Source: an uncultured Clostridia bacterium (GTDB lineage Bacteria; Bacillota; Clostridia; UBA1381). From it: DNA of 30,111 bases. Shown piece by piece: positions 1 to 6,942 of this stretch. The stretch is taken from assembly GCA_934454035.1 (NCBI GenBank), contig CAKSFY010000014.1, positions 1 through 30,111 of the forward strand. The letters run 5' to 3'. The translations under genes and the position numbers were made by a program. The notes beneath the pieces were generated by a model. That model had not been told where the DNA came from. It did no database searches and saw only the letters and a program-made list of their open reading frames with translations. Each line of letters starts with the position of its first letter. The stretch's first letter is position 1.

Positions 1-2
1 CC

Positions 3-278
3 GACCGTCACCTTGATTATGTTTACGAGGTTAAAAAACGTCTTGAAGATGCAGGTATAATCAGAGTGGAAATAGACGACCGCTCGGAAAAAGTCGGCTA
101 CAAAATCAGAGAGGCTCAGCTGGAAAAGGTTCCTTATATGCTTGTAATCGGCGATAAGGATATCGAAAATAATGCTGTTTCGGTTCGGGCAAGAAAAGAC
201 GGCGATATAGGCTCAATGAGCATTGATGAATTTATAGGAAGAATTACGGAAGAAGTACGGACAAAGAAAAGAGATTAA
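3..278 (+). CDS. thrS: Threonyl-tRNA synthetase, C-terminal fragment
   Basis: This is the last 91 residues of a class II threonyl-tRNA synthetase, which charges tRNA-Thr in the cytoplasm. The open frame runs in from the left window edge, so the catalytic core lies outside. What is visible is the anticodon-binding domain: DRSEKVGYKIREAQLEKVPY, then a strand MLVIGDKD and the V-S-V-R-R-like segment VSVRARKDGD. These are highly typical of bacterial ThrRS C-termini. The GTG at 66 is an internal codon, not a start, because the frame and the homology continue upstream of it. It ends at TAA. No terminator follows before the next promoter-like element. The leader of thrS, where a Thr T-box would sit, is not in the window. 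Confidence 0.93.
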   Translation, partial: DRHLDYVYEVKKRLEDAGIIRVEIDDRSEKVGYKIREAQLEKVPYMLVIGDKDIENNAVSVRARKDGDIGSMSIDEFIGRITEEVRTKKRD

Positions 279-310
279 TCTGTAACACTTTTCTTTCATA
301 TTGAATATTG

Positions 311-316
311 TATAAT
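311..316 (+). promoter_or_regulatory. -10 element (TATAAT) before the small Cys-rich gene
   Basis: A perfect TATAAT lies 26 bases ahead of the start codon of the small gene at 343. No good -35 hexamer is seen 16-18 bases upstream, so this is either a weak promoter or one that needs an activator. Confidence 0.4.
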
Positions 317-342
317 ATCATATGAAAGAGGAGGAAAATGTT

Positions 343-480
343 ATGGGTTTATTCGGAGGCTGCGGCAACAACGGTGGAGATTCGTGGATTTGGATTCTGA
401 TTGTTGTCGTACTGGTACTTTGCTGCTGCGGAGACGGCGGCGGAATATGCGGCTGCGGTAATAACAACGGCTGCTGCTGA
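343..480 (+). CDS. Small Gly/Cys-rich membrane peptide (45 aa)
   Basis: This is a 45-residue peptide of unknown function, too short for most gene finders. The ribosome binding site GAGGAGG at 328-334 gives good spacing to ATG 343. A competing ATG at 338 is out of frame and too close. The layout is a Gly/Cys/Asn head (MGLFGGCGNN), one hydrophobic segment at about residues 15-26 (WIWILIVVVLVL), and a tail rich in Cys, Gly and Asn with seven of the eight cysteines (C27, C28, C29, C36, C38, C44, C45). I recall clostridial peptides of this shape being annotated as 'chorion class high-cysteine' proteins, but no function is established. The tail could bind metal or form disulfides; that is inference. 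It has its own -10 element and is followed by a terminator, so it looks monocistronic. Confidence 0.7.
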   Translation: MGLFGGCGNNGGDSWIWILIVVVLVLCCCGDGGGICGCGNNNGCC

Positions 481-573
481 TACATCGTAAAAAGGGGATG
501 TAAAAAAGCTCGGAGTACCGGTGTACACCATCGGGGCAGGTTTGAGCGTTCCAAAGTTATTTTTACTATTCCC

Positions 574-614
574 TCAAAAAAAGCGGCTCGGAGAAAATCC
601 GGGCTGCTTTTTTT
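574..614. terminator. Bidirectional intrinsic terminator
   Basis: A ten-pair stem (AGCGGCTCGG at 582-591 with CCGGGCTGCT at 599-608, two G-U pairs) is flanked by an A run on the left and a T run on the right. It can stop the plus-strand small gene and the minus-strand MATE gene. Confidence 0.85.
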
Positions 615-624
615 GTGCAGTATT

Positions 625-1992
625 TTAATATTTAGCTGCCTTTTTTCTCAGCTCATACTTTTTTATTTCGTCGGATTTCCATAAGCCTGTAAAGTATACC
701 GTCAGCGAAAACATACATTCAACAATCCATGATATTGCCCAGCCGATATATACCCCGTTCATAGCGAAATATTTTATTGCAATGAACGATGCTGCGATTC
801 TTGATAATGAACCGACAAGCGTTGCAATGACGAGATAATTCATTGCCGCAACACCTCGGAAAAATGAATGAAAAAGGTTATTGACAACATTGAATACTAT
901 AAAAGGCATGAAGTATTTTAAAAATGTAACCGACATATCGAGTACATCACCCGTACTGCCGGCAGGCAAAAACAAATAACAAAATTGCTTTGCAAATACA
1001 ACCGAGGCTGTAAGAAACGGCATGAGAAAAAGTATTCCCTGAAAAAAACCTACTTTAGTGCCCTTTTTTATATTTTCATATTTTCCGGCACCGATACTTT
1101 GAGATATGTAGTTGCTGAGTGTTTTTGATGAATTCCAGTATAATATTGAATTGATGTTATAGGCTTTAAGGCAAATTATGTAAGCTGCCGAGGCAGAGCT
1201 TCCGATTGCGTTTACCATGGGCGAAATAACCAGTGAGGAAAAATACATAACCATTTGCTGAAAACAGGCAGGAACGGAATAGGTAATCGACTGCCTGACT
1301 GTTTTTAAATCAAATTTAACTCTGTATTTGTCCACGCCCATTTTTTTAAAGCATTTTTTCAGCTTAATAAAATAGCATATGTCTACGGTGACGGCGGAAA
1401 CAACAGTTGACGCGGCTATTCCTCCGATGCCTGAGTTCAAGATTTTTACGGCAAATATATTGCCGAAAATATGCAAAAATGTTGACAGAATCGACATGAC
1501 AAGCGGATAAACGCTGCTTCCGAATGCGTTCATAAGATAAACGCCGTAGCTGTTCAGGATAAGAAAAGCGCTGCCCATCATATATATGCAGAAGTAAATG
1601 CCGGACTCTTCCCGAACAGACGGATCAATGGCAAGCAGGTCAAACAGTTTTGCTCTGAATAAAACCGTAATAATGCTCAAGGTCAGCATTATGGCGATTA
1701 TGAGTACATAATTTATATAAATTGCGGATTTAAGCCTTTTATAGTCTTTAGCACCGAACAGTCTTGCCAGGTAAATCGAAAAGCCTATTCCGAAACCGCA
1801 GAAGGTTGATGTAAAAAATTCTATAAATGCCGAGGTTGAGCCTATTGCCGCAAGACCGGTATAATCAAGTATTTTTCCGGCTATCATTGTGTCTATAATA
1901 TTGTATGCCTGCGAGAGAAAACCGGCAAGCACGAGCGGAATTGCAAAAAGCAAAAATGTTTTGTAAATATTTCCTTTGGTCAGGTCTTTCAT
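625..1992 (-). CDS. MATE family efflux transporter
   Basis: This is a 455-residue integral membrane protein of the MATE family, which exports drugs, metabolites or peptides in exchange for Na+ or H+. The N-terminus (MKDLTKGNIYKTFLLFAIPL) and the following segment with Q-A-Y-N-I-I-D and IAGKILD match MATE helix 1. About twelve hydrophobic segments follow, and the length is normal for the family. ATG 1992 is preceded by AGAGGG at suitable spacing and by a good promoter. The gene diverges from a DeoR-type regulator, which is the obvious candidate to control it. The substrate cannot be told from sequence. Confidence 0.92.
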   Translation of the reverse strand: MKDLTKGNIYKTFLLFAIPLVLAGFLSQAYNIIDTMIAGKILDYTGLAAIGSTSAFIEFFTSTFCGFGIGFSIYLARLFGAKDYKRLKSAIYINYVLIIAIMLTLSIITVLFRAKLFDLLAIDPSVREESGIYFCIYMMGSAFLILNSYGVYLMNAFGSSVYPLVMSILSTFLHIFGNIFAVKILNSGIGGIAASTVVSAVTVDICYFIKLKKCFKKMGVDKYRVKFDLKTVRQSITYSVPACFQQMVMYFSSLVISPMVNAIGSSASAAYIICLKAYNINSILYWNSSKTLSNYISQSIGAGKYENIKKGTKVGFFQGILFLMPFLTASVVFAKQFCYLFLPAGSTGDVLDMSVTFLKYFMPFIVFNVVNNLFHSFFRGVAAMNYLVIATLVGSLSRIAASFIAIKYFAMNGVYIGWAISWIVECMFSLTVYFTGLWKSDEIKKYELRKKAAKY

Positions 1993-2006
1993 TATCTTTG
2001 TCCCTC

Positions 2007-2034
2007 TTGACTTTTTAATATAATAGTGTATAAT
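2007..2034 (+). promoter_or_regulatory. Promoter of the DeoR-type regulator gene
   Basis: TTGACT at 2007-2012 and TATAAT at 2029-2034 are 16 bases apart. Transcription would start near 2041 and give a leader of about 80 bases. The -10 box lies only 3 bp from the opposing -10 box of the MATE promoter. Confidence 0.75.
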
Positions 2035-2037
2035 AGC

Positions 2038-2066
2038 ATTATAAGTCTTTTATCAACTTTTTTCAA
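2038..2066 (-). promoter_or_regulatory. Promoter of the MATE gene
   Basis: On the minus strand TTGAAA (2066-2061) and TATAAT (2043-2038) are 17 bases apart. Transcription would start near 2031, about 39 bases ahead of the MATE start codon. It faces and overlaps the regulator's promoter. Confidence 0.72.
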
Positions 2067-2104
2067 GCATGGCTGAAATTATGAATAATTCTCAACTTTT
2101 ATCA
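2053..2104 (+). repeat. Direct repeat, candidate operator half-sites
   Basis: TCAACTTTTTTCA at 2053-2065 and TCAACTTTTATCA at 2092-2104 agree at 12 of 13 bases and lie 39 bp apart. The first covers the -35 region of the MATE promoter and the second abuts the ribosome binding site of the regulator gene. Binding by the adjacent DeoR-type protein is inference. Confidence 0.5.
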
Positions 2105-2120
2105 GAAAGGGAGCATGTAT

Positions 2121-2873
2121 ATGTATCAAAAAGAACGGATAGACAGTATAATGGAAATCCTTAAGGAAAACGGATATGTGACGGTGAAATATCTGACAAA
2201 AGCGCTTCACTACAGCAATGCAACAATAAACCGTGATTTAAATATTTTGGAAAATCAAAAGCTCATAACACGTACGTACGGCGGTGTTGAGCTGTGTGAA
2301 AACTCACCAGTCCCTTTAGAGTTCAGGTATCATAAGGAGAAAATGCAAAAAAGGAGACTTTCCAAATATGCTGCGGAGCTTATATGCGACGGTGATATTA
2401 TATTTATCGACAGTTCAACCACCACCGAAAGGATTGGAGATTTCCTGACGAATAAAAAAAATATTACAGTGATAACAAACAATATGGCGCTTGCTGCACA
2501 TATGAGCGAATATATTCCAAATGTCATTTGCACGGGCGGAGAAATAACGGAAAAGCCGTATATGCTTTCCGGCATGGATGCGGTCAGAACAATTTCAAAA
2601 TATAACACCGATATAATGTTTTTTTCGACAGGGTCGGTTTCGGAAGACGGGATTATTAAGTCCGGAAGTGACATGTATTTTCAGCTTTATGAGTGTGCGC
2701 TCAAAAATGCGAAAAAGAGATGCTTTTTGGTTGACCATACAAAGGTGAATATTGATTTAACATATAACATAGCAGACTTTTCACAGATAGACTGCGTAAT
2801 AAGTGATTATCATTTTTCGGAGGATACGAAAAGAAGATACAAAAATACACAGTTTTGTGAGGTGTCCGGCTGA
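2121..2873 (+). CDS. DeoR/GlpR family transcriptional regulator
   Basis: This 250-residue DNA-binding regulator has an N-terminal winged helix (KERIDSIMEILKENGYVTVK, then the recognition helix SNATINRDLNILE and the wing ITRTYGGVEL) and a C-terminal sugar-isomerase-like sensor domain (DGDIIFIDSSTTTE, VITNNMALA, VICTGGEI). DeoR proteins usually sense phosphorylated sugars or related metabolites and repress neighbouring genes. An ATG also exists at 2115, but the AAGGGAG at 2107-2113 would then be 1 base away. ATG 2121 has 7-base spacing and is preferred. The gene is divergent from the MATE exporter. The likely target is that exporter, itself, or the DUF3737/aminotransferase pair downstream. The effector is unknown. 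Confidence 0.88.
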   Translation: MYQKERIDSIMEILKENGYVTVKYLTKALHYSNATINRDLNILENQKLITRTYGGVELCENSPVPLEFRYHKEKMQKRRLSKYAAELICDGDIIFIDSSTTTERIGDFLTNKKNITVITNNMALAAHMSEYIPNVICTGGEITEKPYMLSGMDAVRTISKYNTDIMFFSTGSVSEDGIIKSGSDMYFQLYECALKNAKKRCFLVDHTKVNIDLTYNIADFSQIDCVISDYHFSEDTKRRYKNTQFCEVSG

Positions 2874-2905
2874 TTAATGATAAAATGTACAGGTGCATAT
2901 TTTAT

Positions 2906-2934
2906 TTGACATTATGTGAATTTTGGAGTAAAAT
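2906..2934 (+). promoter_or_regulatory. Promoter of the DUF3737-aminotransferase operon
   Basis: TTGACA at 2906-2911 and TAAAAT at 2929-2934 are separated by 17 bases. The start codon at 3003 lies about 60 bases from the likely start site. Confidence 0.75.
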
Positions 2935-3002
2935 AAAACTGTGAGGTCAAATATAAACAGGGGAAGCGCTTTTATTTACGCAAGGCAATTGGAGGATTTG
3001 CA

Positions 3003-3848
3003 ATGAAAAAAATTACACAGGAGTTTTTAACGGGTGAAAGAGCTTTATTTATGGGTGAAAATCTTGAAATATATGATACTGTCTTTGCAGACGGTGAATC
3101 TCCGCTGAAAGAAAGTAAAAATATAAAATTGTATTCGAGCAGCTTTAAGTGGAAATATCCTCTTTGGTACAGTGAAAATATTTACATGAAGGATTGTATT
3201 CTGTTTGATAATGCGCGTGCCGGTATTTGGTATACAAAAAATATTACTGCCGAAAATACTTCCATTGAAGCACCGAAAAGCTTCAGACGAGCGGAAAACA
3301 TAATTTTAAAAAATGTTGATTTTCCAAACGCTGCCGAGACAATGTGGCATTGCAGAAATATTACTATGGACAATGTGTCGGCAAGGGGAGATTATTTTGC
3401 AATGAACAGTTCTGATATAAAAATAACCGATTTCAGGCTGTTCGGCAATTATTCGTTTGACGGAGCGAAAAACGTCATAATTAAAAATGCAAAAATGCTG
3501 TCAAAGGATTCGTTCTGGAACAGTGAAAACGTAACTGTTTACGATTCGTTTATATCCGGTGAATATCTGGGCTGGAACGCAAAAAATCTTACGCTTATAA
3601 ACTGCACTGTTGAAAGCCTGCAGGGCTTGTGTTATATAGATAATCTTGTAATGAAAAACTGCAAGCTTGTAAATACGACGCTTGCGTTTGAATATTCTTC
3701 TGTTGACGCAGACATATGTTCAAAAATTGACAGCGTTTTAAATCCCTCCGGCGGAATTATCCGGGCAAAATATATAGACAAGCTTATTATAGAGCCTGAC
3801 AAGGTGGACAAAACAAAAACGAAAATAATTATAAACGGAGAGAATTAG
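3003..3848 (+). CDS. DUF3737 family beta-helix-like protein
   Basis: This 281-residue protein resembles the DUF3737 family and has no known biochemical role. ATG 3003 has GGAGG at 2991-2995, seven bases upstream. There is no signal peptide or membrane segment. The body is a chain of roughly 20-residue repeats with the pattern N-[IVL]-x-[LIM]-x-[ND], for example ENIYMKDC, KNITAENT, ENIILKNV, RNITMDNV, KNVIIKNA, ENVTVYDS, KNLTLINC. That pattern implies a right-handed parallel beta-helix. A Trp or Phe often precedes each turn. It is followed, with one base between, by a MalY/PatB-type aminotransferase gene, so the two are co-expressed. A scaffold or carbohydrate-related role is possible, but nothing visible is catalytic. 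Confidence 0.8.
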   Translation: MKKITQEFLTGERALFMGENLEIYDTVFADGESPLKESKNIKLYSSSFKWKYPLWYSENIYMKDCILFDNARAGIWYTKNITAENTSIEAPKSFRRAENIILKNVDFPNAAETMWHCRNITMDNVSARGDYFAMNSSDIKITDFRLFGNYSFDGAKNVIIKNAKMLSKDSFWNSENVTVYDSFISGEYLGWNAKNLTLINCTVESLQGLCYIDNLVMKNCKLVNTTLAFEYSSVDADICSKIDSVLNPSGGIIRAKYIDKLIIEPDKVDKTKTKIIINGEN

Positions 3849-3849
3849 A

Positions 3850-5013
3850 ATGAATTACAATTTTGACGAATTGGTTGACAGAAAAAACACAAACTCACTG
3901 AAATGGTCTGTCGGGGAAAACGGGCTGCCGATGTGGGTGGCGGACATGGATTTTAAAACCGCTCCGGAAATTACGGAGGCAATCGAAAAAAGAGCGCGGC
4001 ACGGAGTGTTCGGATACAACATTGTTCCGGACGAGTGGTATTTTGCATATATGAATTGGTGGCGTAAGCGATATAACTTTAATATAGAAAAGGAATGGCT
4101 TATTTTCTGCACCGGAGTTGTTCCCGCAATTTCAAGCATAGTCAGAAAGCTTACTACTCCGGCAGAAAATGTTCTTTTGCTGACTCCGGTCTATAATATA
4201 TTTTTCAATTCCGTACTGAATAACGGACGGAATGTGCTTGAATCGGAGCTTAAATACGATGGCGAAAAATATGAAATCGACTTTGACGATTTGGAAACAA
4301 AGCTTGCAAATCCTCAAACTGCCATGATGATACTTTGTAATCCGCATAATCCTATAGGAAAAATATGGGAAAAAGACACTCTCGGAAAAATAGGCAAACT
4401 TTGCAAAAAGTATAATGTAATTGTTGTCAGTGACGAAATTCACTGTGATTTGACCGAGTATAAAAAAACATACATCCCGTTTGCGTCGGTGTCCGAGGAG
4501 TGCCGCTTAAATTGTATTACCTGTGCAGCGCCGACAAAGTCCTTTAATATTGCCGGTTTGCAGACAGCTGCCGTCATTATTCCGAATGAATATTTAAGAA
4601 ATAAAGTAAACCGTGCACTTAATACCGATGAGTTGGCAGAGCCTAATTGCTTTGCCGTGCAGGCGGCAGTTTCGGCATACGGCTGCGGTGAAAAATGGCT
4701 GGATGAGCTGCGGCAATATATAGATAAAAACCGCCGCATTGCCGCAGAATTTATTCAAAACGAATTACCGGAGGTCAAGCTTGTAAAATCCGAGGCAACT
4801 TATCTTTTGTGGCTTGATTGCAGCAGCATTTGCGCACATTCGGACAAACTTGCGGAATTTATAAAGGAAGAAACCGGCCTTTTTCTGTCAGGCGGAAAGC
4901 AATACGGAAGCGGAGGAGAACACTTTTTAAGGCTTAATATTGCCTGCCCCCAAACAACTCTTGCAGATGGACTGAACCGCTTAAAAATCGGAATAAAAAA
5001 ATACAGAGAATAA
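3850..5013 (+). CDS. MalY/PatB-type PLP enzyme (putative C-S beta-lyase)
   Basis: This is a 387-residue fold-type I PLP enzyme of the MalY/PatB group, whose members cleave cystathionine or other cysteine S-conjugates to pyruvate, ammonia and a thiol. Family marks are the N-terminal WSVGENGLPMWVADMDFKTA, GVFGYN, the substrate/PLP segment CNPHNPIGK, SDEIHCDL, and the Schiff-base lysine K230 in APTKSFNIAGLQ. Length is normal. The start codon lies one base after the DUF3737 stop, with GGAGAG upstream. Some MalY proteins double as regulators in other bacteria; nothing here shows that. No terminator follows before the next promoter. Confidence 0.88.
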   Translation: MNYNFDELVDRKNTNSLKWSVGENGLPMWVADMDFKTAPEITEAIEKRARHGVFGYNIVPDEWYFAYMNWWRKRYNFNIEKEWLIFCTGVVPAISSIVRKLTTPAENVLLLTPVYNIFFNSVLNNGRNVLESELKYDGEKYEIDFDDLETKLANPQTAMMILCNPHNPIGKIWEKDTLGKIGKLCKKYNVIVVSDEIHCDLTEYKKTYIPFASVSEECRLNCITCAAPTKSFNIAGLQTAAVIIPNEYLRNKVNRALNTDELAEPNCFAVQAAVSAYGCGEKWLDELRQYIDKNRRIAAEFIQNELPEVKLVKSEATYLLWLDCSSICAHSDKLAEFIKEETGLFLSGGKQYGSGGEHFLRLNIACPQTTLADGLNRLKIGIKKYRE

Positions 5014-5045
5014 ATGGTGCAAGAGAAAAATAAATAGTTTAAGAC

Positions 5046-5074
5046 TTGATTTTTCTTTGATTTTATGATAAAAT
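5046..5074 (+). promoter_or_regulatory. Promoter of the hydrogenase-maturation operon
   Basis: TTGATT at 5046-5051 and TAAAAT at 5069-5074 are separated by 17 bases. It lies upstream of a terminator-like hairpin, so the leader may be attenuated. Confidence 0.7.
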
Positions 5075-5080
5075 AATAGG

Positions 5081-5208
5081 AGATGAGCGGAAAGATTTGT
5101 TTCTGACCGCAAATCTCTGATTAGATGTTACTGACCTTAAAGATTTGTTCTGAAAGGAAAGGCTTGTTAATGTGTTTTTTTAATGTGCCTTTTCGGGCAC
5201 ATTTTTTT
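5081..5208 (+). promoter_or_regulatory. Structured leader ahead of TM1266-hydG-hydF
   Basis: The leader holds two near-identical segments: AAAGATTTGTTTCTGA at 5091-5106 and AAAGATTTGTTCTGA at 5139-5153. A CAAATCT at 5110-5116 can pair with the AGATTTG of either copy, so two folds exclude each other. A terminator-like hairpin follows at 5182-5208. A second short direct repeat, TTAATGTG at 5167-5174 and 5180-5187, could compete for the 3' arm of that hairpin. This is the layout of an attenuator, but I do not recognise a known riboswitch class. Confidence 0.45.
5182..5208 (+). terminator. Intrinsic terminator inside the leader
   Basis: AATGTGCC (5182-5189) pairs with GGCACATT (5196-5203), followed by a T run to 5208. 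It lies ten bases ahead of the Shine-Dalgarno sequence of the first gene. It could also stop read-through from the aminotransferase gene. Confidence 0.7.
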
Positions 5209-5230
5209 ATTTGAATTAAGGAGGTTTTTA

Positions 5231-5509
5231 ATGGAAAAGAGAGTTGCACTGATAGGCATTGTTGTGGAAAAATCGGAATCGGTTGAAAAGCTTAATTCGA
5301 TACTTCATAAGTATGCGGAGTTTATTATCGGTAGAATGGGGATTCCGTATAAGGAAAGAGGTATTTCGGTAATAAGCGTTGCAATGGACGCACCGTCAGA
5401 CAAAATAAGTGCTTTGTCGGGCGCAATAGGTATGCTGGACGGAATAAGCTCAAAAACAATATATTCAAAACTGAGTGAAGAAAACAAACAGGAAAGGAAT
5501 GTTTTATAA
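5231..5509 (+). CDS. TM1266-family putative iron-only hydrogenase regulator
   Basis: This 92-residue protein has an ACT/ferredoxin-like fold pattern and resembles the TM1266 family found with [FeFe]-hydrogenase maturation genes. The N-terminal strand RVALIGIVVE, a helix with KLNSILHKY, the central FIIGRMGIPYKERGISVISV, and a final helix region with ALSGAIGMLDGISSKTIYSK fit that family. ATG 5231 has a full AAGGAGG six bases away. A longer reading from 5183 is only open frame, with no ribosome binding site. Two bases separate its stop from hydG. The family name implies regulation, but its ligand and target are unknown. Confidence 0.88.
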   Translation: MEKRVALIGIVVEKSESVEKLNSILHKYAEFIIGRMGIPYKERGISVISVAMDAPSDKISALSGAIGMLDGISSKTIYSKLSEENKQERNVL

Positions 5510-5511
5510 TA

Positions 5512-6930
5512 ATGTACGATGTAAAATCAAAAAAAGCGGAGGAATTTATTAATCATGAGGAAATTTTGGACACGCTTGCATATGCCGAAGCACATAAAAA
5601 TGATGCACAGCTGATTGACAAAATTCTTGAAAAAGCAAAGGAAAGAAAGGGGCTTACTCACCGCGAGGCGGCAGTGCTTTTAGATTGTGAAATAGAAGAA
5701 AAAAACAAGGAAATGTACAAGCTTGCCGAGCAGATAAAAAAAGATTTTTACGGTAACAGAATAGTAATGTTTGCGCCGCTCTATCTTTCAAATTACTGCA
5801 TCAACGGCTGCGTATACTGTCCGTATCATCATCAGAACTGCCATATTAAAAGAAAAAAACTCAGCCAGGAAGATATAAGAAACGAAGTTATTGCTCTGCA
5901 GGATATGGGGCATAAGCGTCTGGCTCTTGAAATGGGCGAGGACCCTGTCAACAATCCGATTGAATATATGCTTGAGAGCATAAAGACAATTTACGGAATT
6001 CATCATAAAAACGGAGCAATCCGCAGAGTTAATGTAAATATTGCCGCAACTACCGTCGAAAATTACAGAAAGCTTAAAGACGCAGGCATAGGAACATATA
6101 TTCTTTTCCAGGAGACATATCATAAGGAAAGCTATGAAAAGCTTCATCCGGTCGGACCGAAACACAATTATGCTTATCATACAGAGGCTATGGACAGAGC
6201 TATGGAGGGCGGTATAGATGATGTCGGTTTAGGAGTTTTGTTCGGTCTGGAGCTGTACAGATATGAATTTGCAGGTCTTTTAATGCATGCTGAACATTTG
6301 GAGGCTGCTTTCGGAGTAGGTCCTCATACAATCAGTGTGCCGAGAATTAAAAGAGCGGATGACATTGACCCGGATGTGTTTGATAACGGAATTAATGACG
6401 ATATTTTTGCAAAAATCATTGCCTGTATCAGAATTGCGGTTCCATACACGGGTATGATTATTTCGACAAGAGAAAGCAAGGCTTGCAGGGAAAGAGTTTT
6501 AAAACTCGGTATTTCACAGATAAGCGGTGCTTCAAGAACAAGCGTCGGCGGTTATGTTGAACCGGAACCGGAGGAGGAAAACTCCGCACAATTTGATGTC
6601 AGTGATAATCGTACTTTGGACGAGGTTGTTCACTGGCTTATGGATTTGGGTTATATTCCGAGCTTTTGTACAGCCTGTTACAGAGAGGGCAGAACGGGCG
6701 ACCGCTTTATGTCGCTTTGCAAGAGCCGTCAGATTTTGAATTGCTGCCATCCGAATGCGCTTATGACTCTGAAAGAATATCTTGAAGATTACGCTTCGGA
6801 GGACACTAAAAAAATCGGTGAGAAGCTGATACTTGCGGAAATGGAAAAAATCCCGAATGAAAAAGTAAAAAGGATTGCACTGGACAATCTCAAAAACATT
6901 GAAAAGGGAAGCAGAGATTTCCGATTCTAA
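5512..6930 (+). CDS. hydG: [FeFe]-hydrogenase H-cluster radical SAM maturase HydG
   Basis: HydG cleaves tyrosine by radical SAM chemistry to give p-cresol and dehydroglycine, which becomes CO and cyanide bound to iron, the synthon for the H-cluster. At 472 residues it is full length. The radical SAM cluster motif CINGCVYC places cysteines at 96, 100 and 103 (CX3CX2C). The C-terminal auxiliary cluster motif CX2CX22C is present as C386, C389 and C412. MFAPLYLSNYC and SQISGASRTSVGGY are typical of HydG rather than of the related ThiH. It lies between the TM1266 gene and hydF. HydE, the third maturase, is not in the window. Confidence 0.96.
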   Translation: MYDVKSKKAEEFINHEEILDTLAYAEAHKNDAQLIDKILEKAKERKGLTHREAAVLLDCEIEEKNKEMYKLAEQIKKDFYGNRIVMFAPLYLSNYCINGCVYCPYHHQNCHIKRKKLSQEDIRNEVIALQDMGHKRLALEMGEDPVNNPIEYMLESIKTIYGIHHKNGAIRRVNVNIAATTVENYRKLKDAGIGTYILFQETYHKESYEKLHPVGPKHNYAYHTEAMDRAMEGGIDDVGLGVLFGLELYRYEFAGLLMHAEHLEAAFGVGPHTISVPRIKRADDIDPDVFDNGINDDIFAKIIACIRIAVPYTGMIISTRESKACRERVLKLGISQISGASRTSVGGYVEPEPEEENSAQFDVSDNRTLDEVVHWLMDLGYIPSFCTACYREGRTGDRFMSLCKSRQILNCCHPNALMTLKEYLEDYASEDTKKIGEKLILAEMEKIPNEKVKRIALDNLKNIEKGSRDFRF

Positions 6931-6942
6931 GGAGGCATAATT

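Noticed and set aside
318..554. Antisense open frames across the small Cys-rich gene.
   Set aside because: They are Pro/Gln- or Ala-rich shadows of the repeated Gly/Cys codons and have no ribosome binding site.
5164..5180. TTGTTAA in the hyd leader as a Rex site.
   Set aside because: Only one half-site is present. The other half is a run of T, and it lies downstream of the promoter inside the leader.
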